Below, in pieces: positions 28,298 to 37,430 of a stretch of 64,000 nucleotides of DNA. Each line of letters begins with the position of its first letter. Position 1 is the stretch's first letter. The stretch lies in NCBI RefSeq assembly GCF_005116645.1, contig NZ_SWCM01000003.1:62001-126000 (forward strand), given 5' to 3'. Source of the DNA: Desulfopila sp. IMCC35006. GTDB lineage: Bacteria > Desulfobacterota > Desulfobulbia > Desulfobulbales > Desulfocapsaceae. A model generated the notes under the pieces. The model had not been told where the DNA came from. It saw nothing but the letters and a program-made list of their open reading frames with translations, and ran no database searches. A program made the position numbers and the translations under genes.

Positions 28298-29602
28298 ATG
28301 CGAGAGATACATGTTGGTTTAATCGGTTTCGGTACGGTAGGAAGAGGGTTGGCAAACACCATGCTCGCCCAGAAAGAGAGGCTCTTACAAAAGACCGGGA
28401 CGACTTTTGTGCTCTCCACAGTTGCCGATATAGCCCTGCAGAGCCTGCCGGGAGAACTGAGCGGCGTAACACTTACCAAGGATGCCAACGATATATTTGA
28501 GGATCCGAAAATCGATATTGTCGTTGAACTCATCGGCGGTATGGAGCCTGCCAAAACCTTTCTGCTGAAAGCCATCCGGAGCGGCAAACACGTCGTCACC
28601 GCCAATAAGGCCCTGCTCTCCGTTCATGGCCGCGAAATCTTCCAGGCTGCCGCCGACAACAATGTCGAAGTGGGCTTCGAAGCCAGTGTTGGCGGGGGCA
28701 TTCCAGTTATAAAAGCACTGAAGGAAGGTCTGGTCGCCAATCGAATAAACTCTATTAAAGGGATTATGAACGGCACGGCCAACTATATTTTATCCCAGAT
28801 GACCGACCATGGCACCCCCTTTAAGGACGTTCTCAAAGAAGCACAGGAACTTGGTTTTGCCGAGGCGGACCCGACCTATGACGTAGAAGGCATTGACACC
28901 GCGCATAAGCTGGCAATCCTGATGACCATCGCCTACGGGCAAAGCGTGCACCTGGATGACATTACCGTCGAGGGGATCTCCAATATTGAACCCATCGATA
29001 TCGAGTTTGCCAAAAGATTCGGCTACCGGATCAAACTGCTGGCAATCAGCCGCAACCACGGCGATCATGTCGAGGCCCGGGTACATCCGACGATGGTTCC
29101 CGAAAAGCATATGCTGGCAACCATCAATGGCGCCTTTAACGGGATCCAGTTTCAGGGAGATACCGTTGGCGACGTACTTCTCTATGGCCAGGGCGCGGGC
29201 ATGATGCCGACCGGCAGTGCCGTGGCTGCCGACGTGGTTGATATCGGGAGAAACATCATCAACGGCTGCATCAACCGGGTGCCCGCCCTGTCCTATCTGC
29301 CGGAATATATCGAAAAACCGACGATCACCCCGATGCAGCAGCTGGTCTGTCCCTACTATTTCCGCATAACCGCTCTCGACAAACCCGGCGTTCTCTCGAT
29401 CATTACCGGAATTTTCGGCAAACATGGCATTTCCATCCGCTCGATGATGCAGCAGGAGCGCGACGCCAATGAGCCGGTCTTTATCGTCTTTCGGACTCAC
29501 CGGGCAACAGAAGGCGCAATAGAAAAAGCGATTACCGAAATCGATGCACTTGATGTCTGCACCGTCCCGACCGTAAAAATCCGGCTTCTCATTCCGGAAT
29601 AG
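28298..29602 (+). CDS. hom: Homoserine dehydrogenase
   Basis: A 434-residue monofunctional homoserine dehydrogenase, which reduces aspartate semialdehyde to homoserine for threonine and methionine synthesis. It shows the N-terminal nucleotide motif GLIGFGTVGRGL, VELIGGMEPA, the catalytic region VTANKALLS and GFEASVGGGIPVIK, and the MNGTANYIL and EADPTYDVEGIDTAHKL signatures. A C-terminal ACT domain (~350-425; YFRITALDKPGVLSIITGIF) suggests threonine feedback control. ATG 28298 is chosen; the frame extends 9 bp upstream to a TTG without support. The YbgC-like gene follows after 8 bp. Confidence 0.96.
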   Translation: MREIHVGLIGFGTVGRGLANTMLAQKERLLQKTGTTFVLSTVADIALQSLPGELSGVTLTKDANDIFEDPKIDIVVELIGGMEPAKTFLLKAIRSGKHVVTANKALLSVHGREIFQAAADNNVEVGFEASVGGGIPVIKALKEGLVANRINSIKGIMNGTANYILSQMTDHGTPFKDVLKEAQELGFAEADPTYDVEGIDTAHKLAILMTIAYGQSVHLDDITVEGISNIEPIDIEFAKRFGYRIKLLAISRNHGDHVEARVHPTMVPEKHMLATINGAFNGIQFQGDTVGDVLLYGQGAGMMPTGSAVAADVVDIGRNIINGCINRVPALSYLPEYIEKPTITPMQQLVCPYYFRITALDKPGVLSIITGIFGKHGISIRSMMQQERDANEPVFIVFRTHRATEGAIEKAITEIDALDVCTVPTVKIRLLIPE

Positions 29603-29610
29603 CCGCTATC

Positions 29611-30066
29611 ATGCCGGAACATATCTTTCAAACGACGGTGAGAGTACTCTACGGGGACACCGACGCCGGTGGCGTAGTCTACAACGCCAATTACCTGCGC
29701 TATTTTGAAATCGGCCGCACCGAGCTGATGCGCGCATGGGTCTGTTCCTACAGCGACATCGAAAAACTCGGTTTTGTTCTGCCCGTTATCGAATGCTGGT
29801 CCCGTTTCAAGGCTCCGGCAGTCTACGACGATCTGTTGACCATAGAGACGACAATCGCCGAACTGAGCCGACTGAAATGCAAATTCAATTACCGGATCAT
29901 AAAGCAAGAGCAAGGACTTGAACGACCGAAGTTGCTGGTAAAGGGCTACACCGTGCATGCCGCCGTCACCCGAGCAGGAAAGCTCACCCGCCTGCCGGAG
30001 GATATTTTCCAGAAAATATCCCAATATTCATGTGATACCAGAATGATAGACAATAGTCACAAATAA
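29611..30066 (+). CDS. ybgC: YbgC-type acyl-CoA thioesterase (hotdog fold)
   Basis: A 151-residue 4-hydroxybenzoyl-CoA-thioesterase-like protein. The signature VLYGDTDAGGVVYNANYLRYFE near the N-terminus contains the catalytic Asp (in GDTD). Length and the hotdog pattern match YbgC, which usually neighbours tol-pal but here follows hom by 8 bp, probably co-transcribed. The substrate is likely short-chain or phospholipid-related acyl-CoA (family knowledge). Confidence 0.88.
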   Translation: MPEHIFQTTVRVLYGDTDAGGVVYNANYLRYFEIGRTELMRAWVCSYSDIEKLGFVLPVIECWSRFKAPAVYDDLLTIETTIAELSRLKCKFNYRIIKQEQGLERPKLLVKGYTVHAAVTRAGKLTRLPEDIFQKISQYSCDTRMIDNSHK

Positions 30067-30069
30067 CCG

Positions 30070-30097
30070 TTGACAATAATTTCAGCGGGTGTATATT
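30070..30097 (+). promoter_or_regulatory. Sigma70-type promoter of tRNA-fMet
   Basis: TTGACA (-35, perfect) and TATATT (-10, 5 of 6) are separated by 16 bp. The -10 ends 12 bp before the first tRNA base. Confidence 0.8.
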
Positions 30098-30109
30098 GAT
30101 CAATCTCAA

Positions 30110-30186
<77 letters not shown>

Positions 30187-30195
30187 AGTATATTC

Positions 30196-30231
30196 AAGGC
30201 ACTTAACTCTTTCGAGTTAAGTGCCTTTTTT
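30196..30231 (+). terminator. Intrinsic terminator after tRNA-fMet
   Basis: A perfect 14-bp stem (AAGGCACTTAACTC with GAGTTAAGTGCCTT) and a TTTC loop are followed by a T-tract, starting 10 bp after the tRNA. Confidence 0.95.
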
Positions 30232-30663
30232 GATGTAATGCCGCAAATATCTCCCTGATTCCCGGTTTTCACTATACCTTAAATGTTCCTATCAAGGACT
30301 GCGGGTCATTGCCCATCATGGGCACTCTCCATCCCGTGAACCAATGCAAAAGCAGTACCTCGATTTCAATCCCTATCTTTCATCCACCGCACGGTCAAAA
30401 GATTACGACCGAAGCTATCATTTTTTACTGAAAAAGACAGCGCGTACCTGTTAGTATATTCTCTCGGCTGTTTTTTACTTTGGCCATCTTCTGATTTTCA
30501 TCCTCTCTGCAAAGGCGAGAGAATCTGAGCAGCATGTAGGTCCTCTCTTGACGAGATCTTCACCATGGAGGATGCCGTCTTTTTCACACGTGGAACTGAT
30601 TGACCCCAAAAAGGTCTATCAATATTTCCTTTTAAGAGCATTTCATTCTTTTTTTCACGTTCA
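30232..30663. other. 432-bp intergenic region before the diguanylate cyclase
   Basis: No gene supported. A possible promoter is TTGACC (30600-30605), 17-bp spacer, TATTTC (30623-30628), about 35 bp before the ATG; the -10 is weak. Nothing else is recognisable. Confidence 0.35.
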
Positions 30664-32322
30664 ATGCAAGAAATGACCATGGACATTGAGATACAAACAA
30701 CTCCAGCTGCTATCATTCGCAAAAGCCTCGGACTCTTTCTGATCATATTTCTCTTCACGGGAACGGTTTTCAGCGGTCTGACGCTCGCTTTTTACTACTC
30801 TGTTACCAAAACAACCCTGAACAACCTCAAAGAAAAGGAACAATTCGAAGTTGACCTGCAATTTCAGGCTCTCAACGACACACTTTCCTCCATCGAAGGA
30901 GATATTCTCTTTTTGAGCCAGCAAAATGAGTTGCATAAATACCTGCTGACCGGGGATACAAGATGGCTGGACGAATTAGCCTCAGAATATATTTCCATTG
31001 CAACACAAAAGCATATATATGACCAGATCCGCTTTCTCGACAGCAGCGGCATGGAAATCGTCCGGGTAAACGAAAACAGTGGCAACCCCGCCAAAGTCCC
31101 GTTCAAGGAACTCCAATTAAAACAGGATCGCTATTACTTCAAGGATTGCCTCAAGATGGGCAAGGAGGAAATCTATATCTCGCCCTTCGATCTCAATATC
31201 GAACATGGCCGGATCGATATTCCCCACAAGCCGATGATACGGTTGGGAACTCCGGTCTTCGATCAAACCGGCAAAAAACGAGGCATCGTCCTGGCCAACT
31301 ATTACGGGCAAAAACTACTCGACACGATCATGCACTCTGAGCCGGTTTCCGAAGGCCAAACCATGCTGCTTAACGGAGAAGGTTACTGGCTGCTCAATCC
31401 AAAACCTGAGCTTGAATGGGGATTCATGTTCCACGACAAGCAACGGACTCTTGCCGTTACTGATCCAACAGCCTGGCTGGCAATCGGGAACACGGATCAA
31501 GGGGAAATCGAGACCCCCAAAGGAATATACACGTTCAAAACAGTGTACCCCCTTAAAACAATGGGATCTCGATCCAGCATTCAAGCAGCGAAGGGCCTCG
31601 GGGACAGGACTGACAGATCTCGCCAAAATATCTACCACTGGCACCTGGTTTCCTTTCTCTCAACAGAAAAAATCGCCGCTCTTGGTAAAAGTGTTTGGTT
31701 GAAATTCCTTATAATTGGCGCGGGACTGCTTATGGTCAATGCCCTGGGCACACTGGTCATTGCTTTTGCCATTACCAAGCAAAAGATATATCGGTCACAA
31801 TTGCAGGTAATGGCTCTCTTTGATCCCTTGACAAATCTGCCGAACAGGATCCTGTTTTTTGACCGGCTCCGCATGGCAGCTGAGCACAGTCGTCGCTATG
31901 CCTCCAAGTTTGCCCTGTTATATATTGACCTGGATGGCTTCAAACAGGTCAATGACAGTCTCGGACACGAGGCTGGCGATGAACTGCTTACGATTGTCAG
32001 CCACCAGTTGCTGAAGGCCAGCAGAAAATCCGATACAGTGGCCCGCCTGGCCGGTGACGAGTTCGCCGTCATCTATGCAGGACTTGACTCCTTGCAGGCT
32101 CTCGATTCTTTAGCGAAACGGATTATCAATTCATTCACGCTTCCTGTAGAACTGACTGCCGGGAGAGCAACCATCGGCGCCAGTATCGGCATTGCTTTTT
32201 TTCCAGATGACAGCGACGACGTGGTGAAACTGGTCAATCTTGCTGACAAAGCTATGTATGTCTCCAAACAACACGGAAAAAATAGATATACTCTGGCGGG
32301 TTCCGAGGTGCCGGCTGGGTGA
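30664..32322 (+). CDS. Membrane diguanylate cyclase with periplasmic Cache-like sensor
   Basis: The 552-residue product has transmembrane helices at about 20-44 and 347-372. These frame a ~300-residue extracytoplasmic domain with a double-Cache look (IRFLDSSGMEIVRVN..., GTPVFDQTGKKRGIVLANY). The C-terminal GGDEF domain (DPLTNLPNRILFFDRL onward) has active-site RLAGDEFAVIY, that is AGDEF, a variant that is usually catalytic. GIAFFP and the closing DKAMYVSKQHGKN are present. It should synthesise cyclic-di-GMP in response to an external ligand. There is no HAMP or PAS domain. Start-codon context is weak. Confidence 0.9.
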   Translation: MQEMTMDIEIQTTPAAIIRKSLGLFLIIFLFTGTVFSGLTLAFYYSVTKTTLNNLKEKEQFEVDLQFQALNDTLSSIEGDILFLSQQNELHKYLLTGDTRWLDELASEYISIATQKHIYDQIRFLDSSGMEIVRVNENSGNPAKVPFKELQLKQDRYYFKDCLKMGKEEIYISPFDLNIEHGRIDIPHKPMIRLGTPVFDQTGKKRGIVLANYYGQKLLDTIMHSEPVSEGQTMLLNGEGYWLLNPKPELEWGFMFHDKQRTLAVTDPTAWLAIGNTDQGEIETPKGIYTFKTVYPLKTMGSRSSIQAAKGLGDRTDRSRQNIYHWHLVSFLSTEKIAALGKSVWLKFLIIGAGLLMVNALGTLVIAFAITKQKIYRSQLQVMALFDPLTNLPNRILFFDRLRMAAEHSRRYASKFALLYIDLDGFKQVNDSLGHEAGDELLTIVSHQLLKASRKSDTVARLAGDEFAVIYAGLDSLQALDSLAKRIINSFTLPVELTAGRATIGASIGIAFFPDDSDDVVKLVNLADKAMYVSKQHGKNRYTLAGSEVPAG

Positions 32323-32324
32323 CA

Positions 32325-32349
32325 GCACGGCACTGTGTCGTGCGATTTT
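32325..32349 (+). terminator. Weak candidate terminator after the diguanylate cyclase gene
   Basis: GCACGG pairs with TCGTGC (one G-T) around a 7-nt loop and is followed by GATTTTT, 2 bp past the stop. Confidence 0.4.
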
Positions 32350-32559
32350 TCAAGCGCATCTGCTGAGGTATCACCCAGCTATTTTGATAGAAAAAGCTCT
32401 CAATCACTTACTGTTTAACCCCCATTGCGATTCTCGCTCAAGGTCATATTTTATTAGCAGGTCAACGAGAAATGAAATCATGGATGGCGACTGCATAAAA
32501 CACGTTTGAATTGTTGACCAAGATTAAAAAATTATTCAACTGAAATAAGAGGTGACGAT

Positions 32560-32745
32560 ATGAGTATGAGAGGTGAAATAATATCGAAAGAATACAACAG
32601 CATGGTCTTTGTACACGATAAGAACGGTAAAGAATATGCGTGCTATGCGGACGACCTGAAGAATTTCAATGCAGGTCAAGACCTTACGGAAAATGAACGA
32701 AAACACTGTACAGATATCAGCCTTGTTCTTGGTGACAGCTGGTAG
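32560..32745 (+). CDS. Small hypothetical protein, 61 aa
   Basis: An unrecognised, hydrophilic protein. The ATG follows AGAGGTGACGAT, a reasonable ribosome binding site, and a strong terminator lies about 58 bp after the stop, so it looks like a real single-gene unit. The predicted pattern (GEIISKEYNSMVFVHDKNG followed by EYACYADDLK) resembles a small beta-barrel, but no family is identified. Confidence 0.6.
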   Translation: MSMRGEIISKEYNSMVFVHDKNGKEYACYADDLKNFNAGQDLTENERKHCTDISLVLGDSW

Positions 32746-33126
32746 CCTTAAGCGGGGTGCAACCGATCTGCCGGTTATGATCGGAGGTATCCTGACCTGT
32801 GTAAAAATCCCTGTTGATGTATTTCAGCAGGGATTTTTTGTGTTGACGCCCCCGCAGGGAGATTGAACCGCTGCCAGTCCGTCGCGCACCTGAGTCACGA
32901 CGGGTCAATGCTGCAGAAGAGTTAACATTGACAGAGTTTTCGGGCGCCCTTACTCTTTTAACTGGGAGAGGAAAAATAATTGAGCTTTGCTGTGGATACT
33001 GCAAAAGCCTGGGTTATTGTTCCTCCGATTTAAAAATGGACCGGTATCCTCGACACGCAGAGGTTACCGTTGACCGGTTGCCAGCTGTGAACCGCAAAAT
33101 CTTAGCATACGGGGGAGGTGAATAGT
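32746..33126. other. Intergenic region with terminator
   Basis: Holds the terminator at 32803-32839. The rest (32840-33126) shows only the GGGGGAGGTG ribosome binding site of the following gene and no further gene. Confidence 0.4.
32803..32839 (+). terminator. Strong intrinsic terminator after the 61-aa gene
   Basis: A 14-bp stem (AAAAATCCCTGTTG with CAGCAGGGATTTTT, one G-T) with 8-nt loop ends in a T-tract. Confidence 0.92.
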
Positions 33127-33306
33127 ATGCCTGAACTGAGATGCCCCGAGTGTGGAAATGAGTTATTACCAGCCAGACCTGAAGACGCGGAAAACGCCTG
33201 TGTATGTCAGAAATGCGGCAGAAATGTTTACACATGGTCAAAGACAGAGGTAAGCATTAAGTGTCCGAACTGTGGCAAGGATAACCATTCAACCGTAATA
33301 CGATAA
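33127..33306 (+). CDS. Small double zinc-ribbon protein, 59 aa
   Basis: Three CxxC pairs (CPECGNE, CQKCGRN, CPNCGKD) in 59 residues indicate one or two zinc ribbons. ATG 33127 is selected because GGGGGAGGTG lies 6 nt upstream; the frame opens slightly earlier without such a site. The function is unknown. Similar short ribbon proteins occur at 16576 and 36063 in this window. Confidence 0.75.
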   Translation: MPELRCPECGNELLPARPEDAENACVCQKCGRNVYTWSKTEVSIKCPNCGKDNHSTVIR

Positions 33307-33399
33307 CCACGGGAAACGGATAACAAACCTGAAGAAGTGCCTTGAAAGCGACTTTAAGCTTCTAATTGCCAGGAAATCTCCAGATATCCGGTTTTCAGT

Positions 33400-33434
33400 C
33401 CCCTCATGGGGGTACTGAAAAGAGTGAGAAATAC
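33400..33434 (+). repeat. Fragment of the dispersed repeat family
   Basis: CCCCTCATGGGGGTACTGAA followed by AAGAGTGAGAAATAC combines a 27-bp-unit-like sequence (GGGGTACTGAACAGAG on the same strand) with the TGAGAAATAC edge seen at 37084 and 60370. It is degenerate and lacks the full hairpin. Confidence 0.45.
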
Positions 33435-33502
33435 ACTGAAGTAAGGCACAAAATTCAAAAACCAGCTACCCGATTGGCCTGCAAGTATCAAACAGCAAAA
33501 AT

Positions 33503-33529
33503 GTCTGCAATGAGAAAGCAGGCTTTTTT
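33503..33529 (+). terminator. Candidate intrinsic terminator
   Basis: GTCTGC pairs with GCAGGC (one G-T) around a 9-nt loop, directly followed by TTTTTT. It is about 200 bp past the zinc-ribbon gene, so its partner gene is not obvious. Confidence 0.5.
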
Positions 33530-33783
33530 ATATTTTAGCCCAAGCTGCAAGAACGTATCGCCCCCAGCCCGAGTCTTTTCATCCTCCTGTTTGTAGCATA
33601 TTGATACGCGCATCTTCTTGAGCCCCTCGCTCCGACTTCTCCCCCTGCCCACTGCCACGACAGGTTTCCCCGAACCTTACGACTCTTTTCCTCAGCACTG
33701 CATACCCTGGCTCTTTGCACAGCTCCCCCGGAAACCCAATCGGCCAGGTCCGACTATGTCGCATGAAATAATGCCACACAACT

Positions 33784-33813
33784 TTGACATTGACTCTTTC
33801 ATGCTGATACAAT
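33784..33813 (+). promoter_or_regulatory. Sigma70-type promoter of the chemoreceptor gene
   Basis: TTGACA (perfect -35), 18-bp spacer and TACAAT (5 of 6) lie about 120 bp upstream of the chemoreceptor ATG. Confidence 0.65.
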
Positions 33814-33934
33814 CAATTTTATTGAACATCTGACTCTTCGCAGTCAGAAAAACGAGGTACCAAAAAGGTTTTCTGCCAGCGGTAGGGCAAACGAAATTAC
33901 AATTATTAATCATACGATCCCCAAAGAGGCGGTA

Positions 33935-36016
33935 ATGGCCCGTGACAACGCAATTAAAAATATGTCCAGCAAGCTGAAAAACACCCAATTCACCACAAAA
34001 CTGTTTATTGCAATTGTTTTTATTTCTATCGCTTCAGTGGCCACCATTGCCGGAATTGCCATAAAAATGTCGCACGAAGGAATTAATCAGCTGGGCAAAA
34101 CTGCTATTGCCAATACCTACCAGGCTGTCTTCGATACTATCAACATGTATGACAAAAGTGTGCGATGGAATTTAGAAGGCGATCTCCGGTTTTTTAATAA
34201 GGAAATTGCCACCAAAGGGGATGTCGAACTCGTATCGGCCAGCATGCTCAAGCAGACCATGGTCAACCAGCTTACTCAGGCCGCCACCACCAAAGAAATC
34301 CCTCGATTGGTTATCGGAGGAACCTACATCAACGGCAGCAACGACTTCGTGGACAGTATTGCCGCCACCACCGGGGCTTCAGCGGCTATTTTGCAACTGG
34401 TTGACGACAAGCTGCTGTGCATATCGAATACGGACAAGAAACCGGATGGCAATCGCGCGGTGGGTACCTATATGCCGTCTGACAGCCCCTTATACAGAGC
34501 TATAATTGATGGAAAAATATTTCGCGATAAAGCTATTGTGGGCAACGACTGGTACCTTACGGCCTATGCCCCGCTCTATGACTGGGACGATAAACTGGCA
34601 GGGGCAATTTATGTTGGTCGACCACTGCTGAATGCGGAGATCAAAGATTTTATCGCCAATGTGAAAATCGGCAAAGGGTACTTTTACATCTATCAGCAGG
34701 ACGGGAAAATACTCCTCCACCCCACCCTTGACGCCGGCCAGAACCTCTTTGATATTACCCCGCAGCTGAACGACCAGCAAGACGGAACGCGCAGCTATAC
34801 TGTCGGGGGAACCCAGCGTTTTTCCCATACCGCACTGATAAAACAATGGGATATGTATCTTGCGACAGATGTCGATGAAAACGACATCAACGGTGGGCTT
34901 GATCGTAAAATGCTGCGCACCAACATTATCGCCGGTTTTATTGTTGTTGTTGCCGGACTGCTTTTAACGATTATCCTGGTACGCTCCATCAATCGTCCCC
35001 TGCGGGAGCTCGCGGCAAAGAGTATCAGGGTCGGTGAGGGAGATTACACGATCAACTTCCGTTCTGACAACAAAGACGCCATCGGTCAGCTGACGAACTC
35101 ACTTGGCATGATGGTCGATAAATCTAAGGAGATGATACAGGACATAGTCACGTCCTCATCAACGTTGGGGCAGGCATCACGACAATTACTGGACATTTCT
35201 GCACAGATGGTTGCCAGCGCAGACTCGACAGCAACAATCGCCGATGAGACATCGGACAATGCAGCAAACGCCTCGGGAAACATCGTCTCCATTTCAGCAG
35301 CTATGGAAGAATCGGCAACAAATCTTGAAGTTATAGCCTGTGCATCAGAAGAAATGGGGAACACTATCAAAGAGATTGCCGAAAACAGCTCTAAAGCCCG
35401 TCTTACTACGGAAAATGCTGTAGCCAGTGCCCAAAAATCTCACGCAGGCATTAAAGGCCTGGGAGAATCTGCCAGATCCATAGGGATAGTTACCGAGACG
35501 ATCACAGAAATTTCCGAGCAAACAAATCTTTTGGCCCTCAACGCAACTATTGAGGCTGCCCGAGCGGGTGAGGCGGGCAAGGGCTTTGCCGTGGTGGCAA
35601 ATGAGATAAAAGAGCTGGCCAAACAAACTGCTGCGGCAACCAGTCAGATAAAATCGGCCATCACCGGCATCCAGTCACAAACCAGGGAAACAATTGTCGA
35701 CATAGAAGGTATTTCAAAAATTATCAGTGAAGTAAATACTATTGTCGCATCTATTGTGACTGCAGTTGAAGAACAGGCAGCCACGACCAGTGAGATTGCC
35801 ACGAATGTGAACCAGGCGTCCATGGGAATCAACGAAATCAATGAAAATGTCGCCACCAGCAGCCGGTTAACCAATTCGATGGCAGAGGGAGTGGGGCAGG
35901 TCAAGGCAAGATCAATGGAAGTAAAAGACAACAGTACAAAGGTGAACAGTTCGGCAACCGACCTGTCGGCATTATCTGAAAAACTGACACGACTTGTTGC
36001 CAAGTTCAAAATTTAA
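33935..36016 (+). CDS. Methyl-accepting chemotaxis protein with Cache sensor
   Basis: A 693-residue transmembrane chemoreceptor. TM1 spans about 20-45. A ~280-residue periplasmic region looks like a Cache_3/Cache_2 fusion ([34 protein letters not shown]). TM2 spans about 330-352, followed by HAMP, then a long cytoplasmic coiled coil. The CheA/CheW-binding hairpin is recognisable as [19 protein letters not shown] and [15 protein letters not shown]. It ends without a CheR-binding pentapeptide. GAGGCGGTA precedes the ATG. Confidence 0.96.
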   Translation: MARDNAIKNMSSKLKNTQFTTKLFIAIVFISIASVATIAGIAIKMSHEGINQLGKTAIANTYQAVFDTINMYDKSVRWNLEGDLRFFNKEIATKGDVELVSASMLKQTMVNQLTQAATTKEIPRLVIGGTYINGSNDFVDSIAATTGASAAILQLVDDKLLCISNTDKKPDGNRAVGTYMPSDSPLYRAIIDGKIFRDKAIVGNDWYLTAYAPLYDWDDKLAGAIYVGRPLLNAEIKDFIANVKIGKGYFYIYQQDGKILLHPTLDAGQNLFDITPQLNDQQDGTRSYTVGGTQRFSHTALIKQWDMYLATDVDENDINGGLDRKMLRTNIIAGFIVVVAGLLLTIILVRSINRPLRELAAKSIRVGEGDYTINFRSDNKDAIGQLTNSLGMMVDKSKEMIQDIVTSSSTLGQASRQLLDISAQMVASADSTATIADETSDNAANASGNIVSISAAMEESATNLEVIACASEEMGNTIKEIAENSSKARLTTENAVASAQKSHAGIKGLGESARSIGIVTETITEISEQTNLLALNATIEAARAGEAGKGFAVVANEIKELAKQTAAATSQIKSAITGIQSQTRETIVDIEGISKIISEVNTIVASIVTAVEEQAATTSEIATNVNQASMGINEINENVATSSRLTNSMAEGVGQVKARSMEVKDNSTKVNSSATDLSALSEKLTRLVAKFKI

Positions 36017-36062
36017 GAGACCTTAGAGACTGTAAAGAGCATCGGCTGACGGGAAGAACCTC

Positions 36063-36362
36063 GTGAAAAAGCCAATTTTCGGTTATCATCTCCAGGAAAA
36101 CAAGGAGCCGAGCCCAGAGGGAGGTACACATTCATTTATGACGAGTCATACCGAAAAAAAATGCCCGAAATGCGGACAGAAATTACGATTTCCAAATGAT
36201 ATCGGCGGGATGCTTATGGCCTGCCCATCCTGCGGCAAGAAATTTTACTCGGATTTCAAGCTGGGAAAGGTTGGCGAAAGTGAACGACAGGGAAAAATCT
36301 CCGATATCTTTGAAATGCCCTCCAGAGTTATCGACCGCATTGGTCGATATTTTTCCTCCTGA
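36063..36362 (+). CDS. Small zinc-ribbon protein, 99 aa
   Basis: CPKCGQKLRFPNDIGG followed by CPSCGKKFYSD is an MJ0042-like zinc ribbon in the middle of the protein; the rest is unrecognised. GTG 36063 has GGGAAG upstream; ATG 36138 (MTSHTEKKCPKCG) is an alternative with GGAGG 13 nt away. It lies 46 bp after the chemoreceptor gene and may be co-transcribed with it. Confidence 0.65.
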   Translation: MKKPIFGYHLQENKEPSPEGGTHSFMTSHTEKKCPKCGQKLRFPNDIGGMLMACPSCGKKFYSDFKLGKVGESERQGKISDIFEMPSRVIDRIGRYFSS

Positions 36363-36429
36363 CCCTACCGGCCCAAGTCTCAGCTGAAGAATATTTTATT
36401 TATGCTTCACATTCAATACAGGTAAACTT

Positions 36430-37080
36430 ATGGACATACTTCTCACTGACGACGAAATCCGAGTGCTTGGCTGTCTCATGGAAAAAGAAATGGCAACGCC
36501 TGATTATTACCCGCTTACCCTGAATGCCTTGACCAATGCCTGCAACCAGAAATCCAATCGGGAGCCAGTCGTCTCCTATGATGACGACACGGTAATGTAT
36601 GCGTTAAACGGCCTGAAAGAGCGTAAACTGATTCGCCAGAGCAACCTGAGCCGGGTGGCGAAATACGAGCAGATCTTCGCCGAGGAACTCAAGCTGGTTC
36701 CCCGGGAGCAGGCAATCATCTGCATTCTGCTGGTTCGCGGCCCGCAGACCGTCGGCGAAATCCGCAGCCGAACCGAACGGCTGTATGCTTTTTCTGATCT
36801 TGACGAGGTCCAGAAAACCATAACCAACCTCGAAGACATGCAGCTGGTCACTGCTTTGCCCCGGCAACCGGGCCGTAAGGAAGCGCGGTATACGCATCTG
36901 TTAAGCGGCAAGCCACAGGAAAAGACCGTTACAACTATTCTCCGACCGAAAAATGACGACACACCACATGCGCGCGAGTCGATTGACCGCATCGAAGAGC
37001 TGCAACAGCAGATAGACGAGCTGCGCCGGGAAATGCAGAGCCTCCATGAAGAGTTTACGACGTTCAAATCACAGTTTTAG
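36430..37080 (+). CDS. yceH: YceH/DUF480 (UPF0502) winged-helix protein
   Basis: A 216-residue DUF480 protein. The family consists of two winged-helix domains followed by a short C-terminal coiled coil, all visible here: VLGCLMEKEMATPDYYPLTLNAL at the N-terminus, YDDDTVMYALNGLKERKLI, VRGPQTVGEIRSRTERL and the terminal ELQQQIDELRREMQSL. The conserved N-terminal segment is almost diagnostic. The biological role is poorly known. A repeat element begins immediately after the stop. Confidence 0.94.
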   Translation: MDILLTDDEIRVLGCLMEKEMATPDYYPLTLNALTNACNQKSNREPVVSYDDDTVMYALNGLKERKLIRQSNLSRVAKYEQIFAEELKLVPREQAIICILLVRGPQTVGEIRSRTERLYAFSDLDEVQKTITNLEDMQLVTALPRQPGRKEARYTHLLSGKPQEKTVTTILRPKNDDTPHARESIDRIEELQQQIDELRREMQSLHEEFTTFKSQF

Positions 37081-37200
37081 CGACTGAGAAATACTATTCT
37101 TGTCAGTTTTACCCGAAAATCATTTCGTGAAGGAACGCATCCTCTCAAGGAGGCACTGAACTGAGTACCCGTCAAGCGAGTATTAAAAAGAATCCCGGCT
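37081..37200 (+). repeat. Dispersed repeat element with one 27-bp-like unit
   Basis: Directly after yceH: ACTGAGAAATAC, an eroded hairpin, ATTTCGTGAAGGAACGCATCC, then GGCACTGAACTGAGTACCCG followed by TCAAGCGAGTA. These are, in the same order, the parts of the island at 9.55-9.9 kb read on its minus strand, but with one tandem unit rather than five. Confidence 0.75.
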
Positions 37201-37430
37201 TATTTCCCGATACTTTCATAGCAACGAATAGTTAGGGAAGAATAGTCATTTACGGGCAGACTCTCGTTGACTGACGAGAAAGTTAAAACCATTCTCGCTA
37301 TTTAATCACAGTTGCTCAATTGAAATTCCCGACATTATGGGTATATTGTCAGGTGGAAGATCTATCCGTGTTCCAAATGAGATGATGTCTCTCTATCATG
37401 CTTTTTTCTTAGTCTCTAAGGGAATCTTTT
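37201..37430. other. Upstream region of the 2-oxoacid dehydrogenase operon
   Basis: Non-coding; GGGAATC before the ATG at 37431 is the only site I can support. No confident promoter boxes. Confidence 0.3.

Larger units (their letters stand above)
33307..33934. other. 628-bp intergenic region before the chemoreceptor
   Basis: Contains a repeat fragment (33400-33434), a candidate terminator (33503-33529) and a good promoter (33784-33813). No additional gene is supported. Confidence 0.5.

Noticed and set aside
33535-33833. Several 60-80 residue frames on both strands upstream of the chemoreceptor
   Set aside because: None has a ribosome binding site; the region carries a promoter and repeat fragment instead.
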